Shown one piece after another: positions 1 through 10,218 of a DNA stretch of 64,000 bases. Origin of the DNA: Streptomyces curacoi (GTDB lineage: Bacteria > Actinomycetota > Actinomycetes > Streptomycetales > Streptomycetaceae); the NCBI RefSeq assembly GCF_001513975.1, contig NZ_KQ947988.1, positions 62,001-126,000 on the forward strand, in the 5' to 3' direction. Every line of letters starts with the position of its first letter. Position 1 is the first letter of the stretch. The notes beneath the pieces were generated by a model that did not search any database, had not been told where the DNA came from, and saw nothing but the letters and a program-made list of their open reading frames with translations. A program made the translations under genes and the position numbers.

Positions 1-672
1 GTGGACGACACGGAGCTGGAGTGGCTGCGTGGTGTCTACGATCGCCTGTTCTCCGAGCACGCCGACTTCACTACGGGCGACTACTTCGACATCGCCGGCC
101 GCCAGGATTCCGACAAGCCGGCCCGGTTGCCGCAGATCGTGCGCCCGGAGAAATTCGTCCCCGAGCTGGTCGAGAGCGCGCATTTCCAGCGGTGCCGGGC
201 GATCGCCGCGCAGCTGCTGGACATCCCGGAGGACGAGCTCGACTTCTATGGGCACGCCATTCTGAAGCCGCCGAACTACGGCGCAGCAACGCCCTGGCAC
301 CAGGACGAGGGCTACATGGACCCGCGCTGGCGCCGGCGCGGGCTCAGCATATGGACCCCGCTGGACGAGGCCACCGTGGACAGCGGCTGCCTGCACTATG
401 TGCCCGGCGCGCACCTGGGTCCCGTGCTGCCGCACCGGCACATCGACGACGACGACCGTATCCGGGGGCTGGTGACCGACGCGGTGGACCCGGCCGCCGG
501 GGTGCCCGTCCCCCTCGCCTCGGGTGAGGCCGTGGTGCACGCCCTGCGCGCTCCGCACTACGCGGGCCCCAATCTCACCGACCAGACGCGCCGGGCCTAT
601 GTGCTGGTCTTCATGGGGGCGGCCGAAGAGGTCGCCGACCCCGAGCCGCGCCCCTGGCTGGACAAGCGCTGA
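1..672 (+). CDS. Fe(II)/2-oxoglutarate dioxygenase, PhyH/AviO family (5' partial)
   Basis: Phytanoyl-CoA-dioxygenase-fold oxygenase. The Fe ligands are visible as His100-Gln-Asp102 (WHQDEGY) and distal His185 in an HYAGPN context, followed by an RR pair that would bind 2-oxoglutarate. In orthosomycin pathways this family closes orthoester or methylenedioxy rings between sugars. The reading frame is open at base 1 and the usual N-terminal segment (a helix plus a 'GY..LRG' strand) is missing, so the real start lies outside the window. It is the only plus-strand gene at this end and converges on the minus-strand glycosyltransferase with a gap of about 47 bases. It should be one of AviO1-3; which one cannot be told here. 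Confidence 0.85.
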   Translation: MDDTELEWLRGVYDRLFSEHADFTTGDYFDIAGRQDSDKPARLPQIVRPEKFVPELVESAHFQRCRAIAAQLLDIPEDELDFYGHAILKPPNYGAATPWHQDEGYMDPRWRRRGLSIWTPLDEATVDSGCLHYVPGAHLGPVLPHRHIDDDDRIRGLVTDAVDPAAGVPVPLASGEAVVHALRAPHYAGPNLTDQTRRAYVLVFMGAAEEVADPEPRPWLDKR

Positions 673-719
673 CGACGTGCCGAGGCCCGGGCGGTATACC
701 CGCTCCGGACCTCGGCTCC

Positions 720-1748
720 TCACTTCCAGGTCACTCCGGACAGCAGCCTGCGGTACTGCTCCACATACCGCTCGGCGATCGTCACATGGCCCCACAGCCG
801 GACCGCCGCACGCCGGACCTCGTCGGATGCCGGCAGCCCTTCCAGGGTCCGGCGTGCTTCGTCGGGCGCGAAGTCGGTGCCGTATCCCACGACTTTGCCG
901 ACCGAGGGCACGATCTCGGCCAGACAGCCGTTGCCCGTGCCCACGAGGGGAGTGCCGCTCACGGCGGCCTCGGAGACCACCGTCGCACCCGGCTCGCACC
1001 AGATGCCGCCCCACGGCCCGGTGACCGCCTGGGACATGGCCAGCACCGCGTGTGCGGAGGCGAGCAGGTCGAGCCGCCGCTCGCCGCCCACCTCACCGAT
1101 CGGCTCGACGGTCGAGCCGTACCGGCGAGTGATCTCGTCGAAGTAGTCCGGCTCCCAGGCGGGCCCGGCCAGCACCAGGCGCCGACCGCAGGCGTGCGCG
1201 AACGCCGCCGCCTCCAGCGCCCCCTTGTGCGGCGAGACCCGCCCCATGAAGAGCAGGAAATCCTCCTTGGCCACCTCGTCCGCGGCGGACCGGTAGCGCG
1301 CCGGGTCGACCGGAATCGGGATCACGGGCGCGTCGTCGCCGCCCCCGCAGTGGGCGCGCTGCGCCCGGGAACTGTAGGTACAGCCGACGGGGTTGACCGG
1401 CCGGGTGGTGAAGTGGTGCGAGCTGATGAAGGCGGTGCCCGGTGGCAGCCCGGCCGGGCCGATGACACCGCCGCTGTGGTCGTGGACCACGTCGACACCC
1501 GCGGTCCGCAGCCACTGCTGGATCTCCTCCGGCTCGCCCACCGGCACGACGGTCAGCCCCGGGCGTCCGGCCGGGCTGCCCGGGGCACCCAGCAGGAAGA
1601 CCTCGTGGCCGAGTTCCAGCAGCCCGTCCATCAGGTTGGCGACGACCCACTGGATGCCGCCGTATCCCTGTGGGGGTACGGAGATCCAGGCATCGCCGCC
1701 CGGGACCCGCAGCGGGATGTTGACCAGCGCGACCTTCAACGGCCTCAT
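720..1748 (-). CDS. glycosyltransferase, GT4-like (GT-B fold)
   Basis: 342 aa. The N-terminal half has the GT-B acceptor-side signature PPQGYGGIQWVV. The C-terminal half has FMGRVSPHKG and an EPGATVVSE segment matching the E-x7-E donor-binding motif of GT4 enzymes. It should transfer an NDP-activated sugar during oligosaccharide assembly. The ATG overlaps the stop of the upstream GT2 gene as ATGA (1745-1748), which fixes the start despite a longer open frame upstream. It is the last gene of the minus-strand run and probably one of the AviGT enzymes. Donor and acceptor cannot be inferred. Confidence 0.85.
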   Translation of the reverse strand: MRPLKVALVNIPLRVPGGDAWISVPPQGYGGIQWVVANLMDGLLELGHEVFLLGAPGSPAGRPGLTVVPVGEPEEIQQWLRTAGVDVVHDHSGGVIGPAGLPPGTAFISSHHFTTRPVNPVGCTYSSRAQRAHCGGGDDAPVIPIPVDPARYRSAADEVAKEDFLLFMGRVSPHKGALEAAAFAHACGRRLVLAGPAWEPDYFDEITRRYGSTVEPIGEVGGERRLDLLASAHAVLAMSQAVTGPWGGIWCEPGATVVSEAAVSGTPLVGTGNGCLAEIVPSVGKVVGYGTDFAPDEARRTLEGLPASDEVRRAAVRLWGHVTIAERYVEQYRRLLSGVTWK

Positions 1749-2764
1749 CGGGACGCCCCCTTCGCCGCGCCGCGCCCGCCGCGAGCGCGCAGCGCGCGGT
1801 GATCCCGGCGGCGGGACCGCATGGTCGGCACCCGGTCGGCGAGCCAGCGCAGCGCCTCGATGGTCTCCCGCGCTCCGGTCGCGGCCGGGACACGGCCGAC
1901 GACGCTGCGGCCCATGAGGTCCGCCACGAGCCAGCGCCCGGCGAGCCGGGCGGCCTTCGCCGGGTGCCAGTCGACGTCGGTGAAGAGGTAGTAGTAGCGG
2001 TTGCGCCGCATGTGGACCCGGCTGTACGTGCTGGCCACGGTCGCCCCGCCGCCGCCCCGGTGCTGGATGCCCAGGTCCAGGTGCAGGGCCACCCGCCAGC
2101 CCGCCCAGCGGGCCCGGCGGCACAGGTCGGTCTCTTCGTAGTAGGTGTGCAGCACCTCGTCGAGCAGCCCGATCTCGCGCAGCATCGCGGTCCGGGCGAA
2201 GAGCGCCGAACCCTGCACATAGGCGTGCTCAAGCGTCCGTGGGGCCCGCCCCTTCGGCAGCCCCGCCGGGGAAGGGTGGGCGATCCCGTCGCCGGCGAAG
2301 GCGTGCTGCTCGCCCAGCCACAGGGCCGTGTGCGTCCACTCGTTGAACTCGTCGAGCGCCGTGGAGTCGGGGTCGTAGCGGTACTGCAGCGGGCCGACGA
2401 TGCCGTACTCCGGCCATTCCTCGGCCAGTTCGGTGAGTCCGCGCACCAGGTCGGGCGGCGTCCAGGTGTCGGGGTTGACGAGGAACACGTAGTCCGCGCC
2501 GGACTCCAGGGCCTGACGGATGCCGACGTTGTTCGCCCCGGCGAAGCCCAGATTGCGGTCGTTGCGGATGATCGTCACCGCGGGCCAGGTCGCGCGCACA
2601 TGCTCGACACTGCCGTCCGCCGAGTCGTTGTCGACGTAGCAGACCTCCAGGTCGAAGCCGGTGGTGTCGCTGTCCAGCAAGGAGCCGAGACACCGGTCCA
2701 GCCAGCGCAGCTCGTTGGTCCCGACGGTGATCGTCACGACCCGCGGCCGACGCTCGGAATTCAT
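1745..2764 (-). CDS. glycosyltransferase family 2 (GT-A fold)
   Basis: 339 aa from the chosen ATG. GT-A features: VVTITVGTNELRWLDRC at the N terminus, VDNDSADGS, RNLGFAGANN, and a VNPDTW segment in place of a strict DXD, as in rhamnosyltransferase-like GT2 enzymes. The ATG at 2764 has GGGAGAG a few bases upstream. An in-frame GTG at 2806 overlaps the E1-beta stop but lacks a ribosome binding site, so it is the second choice. The gene is coupled downstream to the GT4 gene by ATGA. Role: one glycosyl transfer in the antibiotic oligosaccharide. Confidence 0.85.
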   Translation of the reverse strand: MNSERRPRVVTITVGTNELRWLDRCLGSLLDSDTTGFDLEVCYVDNDSADGSVEHVRATWPAVTIIRNDRNLGFAGANNVGIRQALESGADYVFLVNPDTWTPPDLVRGLTELAEEWPEYGIVGPLQYRYDPDSTALDEFNEWTHTALWLGEQHAFAGDGIAHPSPAGLPKGRAPRTLEHAYVQGSALFARTAMLREIGLLDEVLHTYYEETDLCRRARWAGWRVALHLDLGIQHRGGGGATVASTYSRVHMRRNRYYYLFTDVDWHPAKAARLAGRWLVADLMGRSVVGRVPAATGARETIEALRWLADRVPTMRSRRRDHRALRARGGRGAAKGASR

Positions 2765-2802
2765 CTTCTCTCCCGTTCGAGTCAGGGCCTCGTCGTGCCG
2801 CG

Positions 2803-3765
2803 TCACTTCAGGACGGCACGGATCGCGTCGGTCAGCTGGGCCGCGTCCGGCAGCAACGCCTGGTCGAGCACGAGCGCGTAGGGGATGACCGCGCCGTCCG
2901 GCCGGGTCACCCGCCGGGGCCGGGCCGTCAGATCGAACTGCTCCGCCGCGGTGGCCAGCACCTCACCGCCGAACCCGCACATCCGGTTGGCGTCATCGAT
3001 GACGACCAGCCGTCCGGTCTTCTCCGCCGACGCCCGGATCGTCTCCCAGTCCACCGGGTAGATCGTGCGCGGATCCACCACCTCGATCGACGCCTCGTCC
3101 GCCATGGCCTCCGCGACGGCCAGGGCGACATGCACGCACTGGCCGGTGGCGACGACGGTGACGTCCTCGCCCGTGCGGTGGATCCGGGCCGACCCGAGCG
3201 GCACCGGGCCCAGCTCGCCGGAGACCTCCTCGACCGTGCCCATCAGCGCGCTCGGCGCGAAGACGGCCACCGGGTCCGGGTCACGGACCGCCGAGAGCAA
3301 CAGGCCATAGGCGTCCGAGGCGGTGGCGGGCAGGACCGTCTTGATGCCGACGTGTGCGAACAGGCTGTAGGGATGGTCGGAGTGCTGGCCGGCCATGCCC
3401 GAGCGCGAACCGGAGCCCGGCACCAGATAGGTGACCGGGACCTCCACCTGCCCACCGGTCATCAGCGAGAACTTGTGCGCCTGGTTGGCGATCTGCTCGA
3501 ACACCAGATAGAGCAGCGAGGGGATCTGGTACTCCACGACCGGTCGCTGCCCCGCCATCGCCGCGCCGGTGGCCAGGCTGGTGAAGGCCTGCTCCGACAG
3601 GGGGGTGTCGACGACGCGTCCGTCGCCGAAGCGGTCGTGCAGGCCCTTGGCGACCTGGGTGAGGCCGATCCGCACGTCCTCGCCGAAGACGCAGACACGG
3701 TCGTCGCGCGCCATCTCGTCGTGGAGCGCCTGGTTCAGCGCGGTGATGTACGCAAGTGCAGCCAT
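2803..3765 (-). CDS. aviB2: 2-oxoacid dehydrogenase E1 beta-like subunit (AviB2 type)
   Basis: 320 aa, full length for a pyruvate dehydrogenase E1-beta (transketolase-like) subunit. Markers are FGEDV near the N terminus, DTPLSEQAF, and GHS-like GMAGQHSDHPYSLF. With the adjacent alpha subunit it forms a thiamine-diphosphate enzyme that decarboxylates a 2-oxoacid such as pyruvate. No E2 or E3 gene is nearby, so it is not a catabolic dehydrogenase complex. In the avilamycin pathway such a pair is known to be needed for the two-carbon branch of eurekanate. Its ATG overlaps the alpha-subunit stop (ATGA). The 1/2 numbering of the symbol is from memory. Confidence 0.85.
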   Translation of the reverse strand: MAALAYITALNQALHDEMARDDRVCVFGEDVRIGLTQVAKGLHDRFGDGRVVDTPLSEQAFTSLATGAAMAGQRPVVEYQIPSLLYLVFEQIANQAHKFSLMTGGQVEVPVTYLVPGSGSRSGMAGQHSDHPYSLFAHVGIKTVLPATASDAYGLLLSAVRDPDPVAVFAPSALMGTVEEVSGELGPVPLGSARIHRTGEDVTVVATGQCVHVALAVAEAMADEASIEVVDPRTIYPVDWETIRASAEKTGRLVVIDDANRMCGFGGEVLATAAEQFDLTARPRRVTRPDGAVIPYALVLDQALLPDAAQLTDAIRAVLK

Positions 3766-4742
3766 CAGATCATCACTCCGGGCCGTGGGGTCGTGCCGTC
3801 GGCATAAAGGTGGTGCAGCGCCTCGGCGGGGTCGGGGGCCCGGCCCGCGCGGGCGAACTCCACGGCCTCGTCGATCAGCGTGCTGATCTCGGCGTCGATG
3901 GCGCCGGCCGTCGCACCGTCCACGCGGGTGCTCTGGGTGCGCAGCGGGTCACGCGCACGCCACTCGCCGACCTCGGCGTCGTCCCGGTAGTTCAGCCCCA
4001 CCTGCTCCTCGAAGGAGTGGTGGCCGTTGAACCGGTAGGTGCGGCATTCCAGGAAGGCCGGACCGCCGCCCCGGCGGCAGCGTTCGACGGCCTCGGCGGC
4101 CGCGTCGGCGACGGCGTCGGCGTCCATTCCGTCCACCGCGCGCGCCGTCAGGCCGAACCCTGCCGCCCTTTCCACCGGGTCGCCGGCCAGCGCCCGGTTC
4201 AGCGGCAGGCTGGTCGCGTAGCCGTTGTTCTCGCAGACGAACACCACCGGCAGCTGCCACAGGGCCGCCAGGTTGAACGCCTCCAGCACCACGCCCTGGC
4301 TGAGCGCACCGTCGCCGAAGAAGGCCACCGCCACCCGGCCGTCGCCGCGCCGCTGGAACGACCAGGCCGCACCGGCGGCGATGGGGGCGCCCGCCCCCAC
4401 GATGCCGTTGGCGCCATAGACGCCGAGGCTGACGTCGGCGGCGTGCATCGAGCCGCCGCGGCCCCGGTTCAGGCCGGCGGTCGTGCCGCACAGCTCGGCC
4501 AGCATCCGCTTCGGGTCGGCTCCCTTGGCGAGGACGTGGCCATGGCCGCGATGGGTGCTGGTGACGACGTCGTCCTCGGTGAGCGCCGCGCAGATCCCGG
4601 CGGCCACCGCCTCCTGGCCGATGTAGGGGTGGATGCCGCCGACGATCTCCCCGGACAGCGACATCGCCAGGCAGCGTTCTTCAAATTCCCTGATCAGGCG
4701 CATGGTCCGGTAGAGCCGGACGGCGCGCGGTTCGGCGCTCAT
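3765..4742 (-). CDS. aviB1: 2-oxoacid dehydrogenase E1 alpha-like subunit (AviB1 type)
   Basis: 325 aa. The thiamine-diphosphate motif is complete: GDG at residues 143-145 and NN at 172-173. THRGHGH and RGRGGSMH match E1-alpha phosphorylation-loop regions. It partners the beta subunit encoded directly downstream (overlapping ATGA). Proposed role: make the TPP-bound acetyl/hydroxyethyl unit added to a pentose to form the branched sugar eurekanate. Start at 4742 is chosen because GAAGGG precedes it by about 9 bases. An in-frame ATG at 4769 overlaps the permease stop but has no binding site. Confidence 0.85.
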   Translation of the reverse strand: MSAEPRAVRLYRTMRLIREFEERCLAMSLSGEIVGGIHPYIGQEAVAAGICAALTEDDVVTSTHRGHGHVLAKGADPKRMLAELCGTTAGLNRGRGGSMHAADVSLGVYGANGIVGAGAPIAAGAAWSFQRRGDGRVAVAFFGDGALSQGVVLEAFNLAALWQLPVVFVCENNGYATSLPLNRALAGDPVERAAGFGLTARAVDGMDADAVADAAAEAVERCRRGGGPAFLECRTYRFNGHHSFEEQVGLNYRDDAEVGEWRARDPLRTQSTRVDGATAGAIDAEISTLIDEAVEFARAGRAPDPAEALHHLYADGTTPRPGVMI

Positions 4743-4765
4743 CGCCGGTTTCCCTTCTTCCGTGG

Positions 4766-5559
4766 TCATCGGCTGAGCGTCCGGTAGCGGCGCACCGACA
4801 GCGGCACGAAGAGCACCAGCAGCAGTACGGGCCAGGCGACGGCCAGCTCGATCGCGTGCTCGGCGACCCAGGAGCCGCCCGTGACGCCCGGATTGCCGAA
4901 CAGCTCCCGGCAGGCGGACACCGTGGAGGACAGCGGGTTCCACTCCGCGATGGCGCCCAGCCAGCCGGGCATCTTCTCCGGCGAGACGAAGGTGTTCGCC
5001 AGCATCGTCAAGGGCAGCAGCGGCACATACGCCGCCCCGGCGGCCTCCGGGGGCAGCAGCAGCCCCAGGTAGATCCCGACCCAGATGAGCGAGTAGCGCC
5101 ACAGCAGCAGCAGCCCGAGCGCCGCCAGCGCCTTGCCGGGGCCCTCGTGCCAGCGCCAGCCGACCAGCAGTCCGCAGCCGAGGAGGATCGTGAGCTCGAT
5201 CAGCGAGCTGAACATGTCGGCGAAGCTGCGGCCCAGCGCGACGCCCGACTGCGCCATCGGCATCGAGCGGAACCGGTCGGTCACGCCCCGGGAGACCGCG
5301 CTGGTGACGGCCAGCATGCTGGTGACGACACCGAACATCATCGCCTGTCCGAACAGCCCCGGCATCAGGAACTCGCGGTAGTCCCCGCCGCCCGCCACGG
5401 ACATGGCGCTGCCGAACACGTACCCGAAGACCACCGTCATGATCGGGAACATCATGCAGTAGAAGATCAGCCCGGGATTGCGCCGCCAGTTGATCATGTT
5501 GGCGCGGCCGACCACCCAGCCGTCGGTGACGGCCCAGCGGGCCCTTCCCAGCACGGCCA

Positions 5560-5563
<4 letters not shown>
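4766..5563 (-). CDS. aviABC2: ABC-2 type exporter permease
   Basis: 265 aa integral membrane protein of the DrrB/ABC-2 family with about six hydrophobic segments. It starts with an amphipathic stretch followed by INWRRNPGLIFYCMMFPIM, typical of antibiotic exporter permeases. It is encoded directly after its ATPase, with the start overlapping the ATPase stop (5560-5563). It should export avilamycin or an intermediate across the membrane and give self-protection alongside the ribosomal methyltransferases. The symbol follows the avilamycin cluster, where aviABC1/aviABC2 encode the transporter. Confidence 0.85.
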
Positions 5564-6527
<964 letters not shown>

Positions 6528-6531
<4 letters not shown>

Positions 6532-7718
6532 ACTCCTCCTTCGGCGATCAGTTCGGACGGGTCCGCGGCGTTCATGAACGCGCTCAGCGCCCGCAGATGG
6601 GCGGCGGGCTTGGTCCAGTCCAGGCCGTCGCACCACTCGGCGAGTTCGGTCAGCTCGACGGTCGCCCGTCGCTTCTCCTCGTCCGGGAGATTGGCGACCG
6701 ACAGGTCGTCGGGCCACTGCACGACATTGGCCAGGTCCGCGTCGAGGCCCTCCTCGCGGGCGAAGAGCAGCAGGTCCCGCAGTCCCCACAGGTTCAGCCG
6801 CTGCGGGGCGACCTGGAGCCACAGGTTCACCTCGGTCTTGGCACGGCGTACGTTCGCGACGAAGACGTCCCACTTCGCGGGCTGGCGGATGCGCTCGAAG
6901 ACCTCGCCGACGCCGTCGCAGGACGCGCCGATCCCGACGCTCTTGAAGTGCGGGAAGCGGTCGAAGACCTTCTCCGGCAGCACCGTGAGGTTGGAGTTGT
7001 AGACGATGTCGACGTTTCCCGCGTTGCCGGTCTCGATCAGCAGGTCCAGCATCGCGAAGTGGCCGGGCTGCATGAACGGCTCGCCGCCCGCGAAGTACAG
7101 CCGCCGGATGAGATGGGCGTTCTCGCGCAGCGTCGCCCACAGCTCCTCGTCCTCCCGGTACGGGTCGATCACCGCGGACGACCATTTCGGGCGCTTCTTG
7201 GCACCCCAGCCGGAGCTGACCGGGTAGGCGCACATCACGCACCGCAGGTTGCAGGTGTTGCCGAACCGGATGTCGAGGAAGAAGGGGAACTCCTCGAACG
7301 AGCCGTCGGGGGCGGTACGTTCGGCCAGATCGGCGAAGTCCACCGTGTCGGCGAACCGCTCGTTGATGCTCTGCCGGTAGGACGTCGCGCCCCGGTCCTC
7401 GCGGTGATAGCAGTAGTCGCACGCGGACACGCGCTCGCCGGCCAGCATCGCCAGCCGGGTCCGCCGCATGTTGGGGCTGTTGAACGCCTCGGTCAGCCCT
7501 CTTACCTCATCGGGATTGTCCGGTGCGTGGCGGGAGTTGGGCGCGCAGCCGACAGCGTCGGCGTTGAGCTTGAAGACCGGCTCCGCCTCGGATTCGTACA
7601 GCTCGTTGTGGTACATCGAGTCGTCCACACAGCAGCGGCCGTAGACACCGTCGATGGAGGCGCACAGGTGGATCCACGGCAGCACACACATGGTGGGACT
7701 GGGCGGGGGCTGGGTCAT
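6528..7718 (-). CDS. aviX12: radical SAM epimerase AviX12
   Basis: 396 aa radical SAM enzyme. The [4Fe-4S] motif is C156-x3-C160-x2-C163 (NTCNLRCVMC). An N-terminal Cys-rich segment (C11, C19, C29, C30) and a C100-x2-C103 pair suggest extra metal or cluster binding. AviX12 is the characterised avilamycin enzyme that epimerises a glucose unit to mannose and so gives the active conformation. Length, the CVLPWIHLC opening and the context fit that protein. The start overlaps the upstream methyltransferase stop (ATGA, 7715-7718). Confidence 0.85.
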
Positions 7719-8551
7719 ATCGCGTCCCTCTCCGGCTTCTCCGGCTCGCACGGCTTGCTGGCGGTCAGCAGGATGTCCAGGTAGAACGGCTCGGCCGGGC
7801 CCTCGACGCGGCCCCGGTCGGCGAAGACCCGGTCGAGGTAGTCGTCGACGAGGCGCGGGCGCAGCCGGTCGGCCAGGGCCAGGGTCCGCAGCAGCAGCCC
7901 CACCGGACCGCCCGCCGGCCAGCCGTGCTCCCGGCCGTGGTAGCGCAGCAGGAGCAGCAGACCGCGCGGTCCGCAGGTGAGCTTGACCGTGCGGTCCACG
8001 GTGAACCCGGCCCGCTCGGCCTGGGCCGCGAGTCCGTCGGCGGTCCAGCGCCACAGGTCCTGCCCGCCGTGCTCCTCCCAGACGCCATGCGTGGACAGCA
8101 CCAGCCTGCCGCCCGGCCGCAGCAGCCGGAGCGCCTCGCGCAGATGCAGGTCCGGGTCCGTCACGTGTTCCAGGACCTGGGTGGAGAGCACACCGTCGAA
8201 CGAGCCGTCCGGAAGGCCGCACAGCCCGGCCTCGTCGAGCTCGTGATCCGCCGTCAGGTCCTCGCCGCCGCGCATCTCGGCCGTCTCCAGCCGGGCGCCG
8301 GGGAGCAGGTCGCGGTACGGCGAGGTGCCCGCGCCGAAGTCGAGCCAGCGCCCCGACGCCCCGGCGAGTTGCTCGGCCAGCGCGTTGCGCAGGTCGAGCA
8401 GATGGGCGTAGGCCCAGTCGCCGGGGCGCGGATCGGTCCGCTCCCGGAAGCGCTCGGCGATGACCTCCTCCGCAGTGGGCTCGCTGCCCGGGCGCGCCGG
8501 CGCCGGGGCGAGCGCGCCCAGCAGCGGCAGGCGGCTCAGCAGGTTCACCAC
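7715..8551 (-). CDS. class I SAM-dependent methyltransferase
   Basis: 278 aa. The SAM-binding motif is WLDFGAGTSPYRDLLPG, followed by VLSTQVLEHVTDPDLHLREA and LLRPGGRLVLSTHG, a standard methyltransferase_11 core. It should O-methylate a sugar or the orsellinate-derived moiety; the target is not predictable. The first of two consecutive GTG codons (8551) is chosen because GGGGAG lies eight bases upstream. The second GTG (8548) forms a GTGA overlap with the dioxygenase stop. It is one of five methyltransferases in this window, consistent with AviG proteins. Confidence 0.8.
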   Translation of the reverse strand: MVNLLSRLPLLGALAPAPARPGSEPTAEEVIAERFRERTDPRPGDWAYAHLLDLRNALAEQLAGASGRWLDFGAGTSPYRDLLPGARLETAEMRGGEDLTADHELDEAGLCGLPDGSFDGVLSTQVLEHVTDPDLHLREALRLLRPGGRLVLSTHGVWEEHGGQDLWRWTADGLAAQAERAGFTVDRTVKLTCGPRGLLLLLRYHGREHGWPAGGPVGLLLRTLALADRLRPRLVDDYLDRVFADRGRVEGPAEPFYLDILLTASKPCEPEKPERDAI

Positions 8552-9489
8552 CGCCAGTACTCCCCGTGCGGGAACCGCAGGCCGGAGATCGCGGGGGACT
8601 CGTCCCACAGCCGGTACTGCTCCACCGGGCGGTACTCGAAGGGCTCCTCGTCCTGGTGCTCCCCGGACGCGGCCCGCTGCTCCAGGCACGCGCGCAGCAC
8701 CTGCTGCTTGAGCCCCACGTACTCGGGCACGTGCGGGCCGAGCTGACGCTCCACCTCGCCGGGCCGGTACTCGTAGTAGACGACCCTGCGCTGCTTGCCC
8801 ACCACCGCCGGGGCGCCGTGCAGTGTCAGGATGTTGTGCAGCAGGGCGTCGCCCGGCCGCATCACGGCGGGGACGGCCCCGGTCGCGTCCCACTCGGTGG
8901 CGTTGAGCCGGTCGGCGGTCTCGGTGACCTGCTCGTCCTCCCAGTAGTTGGACTGCGGGATGGCCCAGACACAGTTGTCCTCGGGCGCGTGGTCGAGGTA
9001 GATGCCCACGTCGATGACGCGACCGCCGCCGGTGACGGCGACCGCGTCGGAGTACATCTGGCCGTCACGGTGCCAGGCCAGCCGGGGCGCGCCCGCGGTG
9101 GTCTTGAACACCATGCTGTCCCAGGTGGGGATGAAGTTCGGCCCGACCAGGGTCTCCATGGCGCGCAGTAGCAGCGGATGGCCCGCCAGCCGGGCCATCA
9201 CCGGGGACTTGTCCATGACGTACTCGATGCGGACCGGGGCCGCGTCGGGCTCGTGGGGCTCCAGCGTCCAGATGGTGTCGTGCATGGACCGGGTGCGCCA
9301 GGCGTCGTCGATCAGGCCGGTCGCCGCCTCCTGCACCGACTCCAGTTCGGCGGGGCTCAGCAGGCCGCGCACGGCCAGCACACCCTGCCGCCGGAAGGCG
9401 GTGACGTGCTCCGGAAGCAGGCCGGTCTCCCGGATATGGCATTCGGGGACCGCGAGGGAGGCGAGGGAGGGGGCAGTTGTATCGGTCAT
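8545..9489 (-). CDS. Fe(II)/2-oxoglutarate dioxygenase, PhyH/AviO family
   Basis: 314 aa, complete. Fe ligands are His140-x-Asp142 (AWHRDGQ) and His224 (TLHGAPA), with RR at 234-235 for 2-oxoglutarate. It is the longest of the three AviO-type oxygenases in the window. Candidate reactions are orthoester closure, methylenedioxy bridge formation or hydroxylation of the eurekanate branch, all known for this family in orthosomycin pathways. It is coupled at its start to the FkbM methyltransferase (ATGA, 9486-9489) and at its end to another methyltransferase. Confidence 0.85.
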   Translation of the reverse strand: MTDTTAPSLASLAVPECHIRETGLLPEHVTAFRRQGVLAVRGLLSPAELESVQEAATGLIDDAWRTRSMHDTIWTLEPHEPDAAPVRIEYVMDKSPVMARLAGHPLLLRAMETLVGPNFIPTWDSMVFKTTAGAPRLAWHRDGQMYSDAVAVTGGGRVIDVGIYLDHAPEDNCVWAIPQSNYWEDEQVTETADRLNATEWDATGAVPAVMRPGDALLHNILTLHGAPAVVGKQRRVVYYEYRPGEVERQLGPHVPEYVGLKQQVLRACLEQRAASGEHQDEEPFEYRPVEQYRLWDESPAISGLRFPHGEYWRW

Positions 9490-10217
9490 GACGAATGCAC
9501 TTCTCCTCGGGGGGAACGGGCGGACAGGGGCCCGCGATCGGCGACGAAGTACCACTGCGCGCGCAGCTCGGCGGCGAAGGCGGCCCGGTCGAGGCCCGGT
9601 TCCGCCGCCAGCCAGCCCGGCAGGGTGTACAGCGTGTAGCCGAGGTCGTCGACCAGCAGCGCCCACAGGTCGTCGCTGGTGGTGCCGTAGTCGCGCATCG
9701 CGTGGTCGCCGCCGTGTTCGAAGACCACCACGGGGGACTGCCGGCGCAGCAGCTCGGCCGCCCCGCGCAGGGCGCCCACCTCGCCGCCCTCCACGTCCAC
9801 CTTCACCAGGTCCACGCGGGCCTCCTCGGGGACGACGTCGTCCAGACGTACGGTGTCCACCGCGATCTCTTCCAGGGTCTCGTCGGCGCGGTCGTACGGA
9901 CGGCGGCGCAAGCCGCTGTAGCCGGGGTTGGAGACCACGTGGACGAAGCTGTCCCGGCCAGGGGTGGCGGCCGCGGCGGCCTGCCATACCGTGACCTCGG
10001 GGAAGTCGCGGCGCAGCTGTTCGGCGTACTGCGGCAGCGGCTCGACCGCGAAGTGCCGGCCCCGCGGGGCGGCCCGGCGCATGTGCGTGAGGATCTCGCC
10101 GCCGCCGGCACCGATGTCCAGACAGCCGGAGTCGGGGGCGCAGACCCGCTCGATGATCTCGACGGTCAACTGGTCGTACCAGTCGTTGAGCTGGGGGACG
10201 GGCATCTCCGTGGCCAC
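9486..10217 (-). CDS. FkbM-family methyltransferase
   Basis: 243 aa. The SAM motif is CLDIGAGGGEILTHM, with the FkbM hallmark VDLVKVDVEGGE. FkbM enzymes methylate hydroxyls on sugars and polyketides, so this is a likely sugar O-methyltransferase. GTG at 10217 is preferred (GAGAGG about ten bases upstream, nearly touching the upstream stop at 10219). An ATG at 10205 would give a protein four residues shorter. It lies between an aldo/keto reductase and an AviO-type dioxygenase in the same coupled run. Confidence 0.8.
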   Translation of the reverse strand: MATEMPVPQLNDWYDQLTVEIIERVCAPDSGCLDIGAGGGEILTHMRRAAPRGRHFAVEPLPQYAEQLRRDFPEVTVWQAAAAATPGRDSFVHVVSNPGYSGLRRRPYDRADETLEEIAVDTVRLDDVVPEEARVDLVKVDVEGGEVGALRGAAELLRRQSPVVVFEHGGDHAMRDYGTTSDDLWALLVDDLGYTLYTLPGWLAAEPGLDRAAFAAELRAQWYFVADRGPLSARSPRGEVHSS

Positions 10218-10218
10218 C

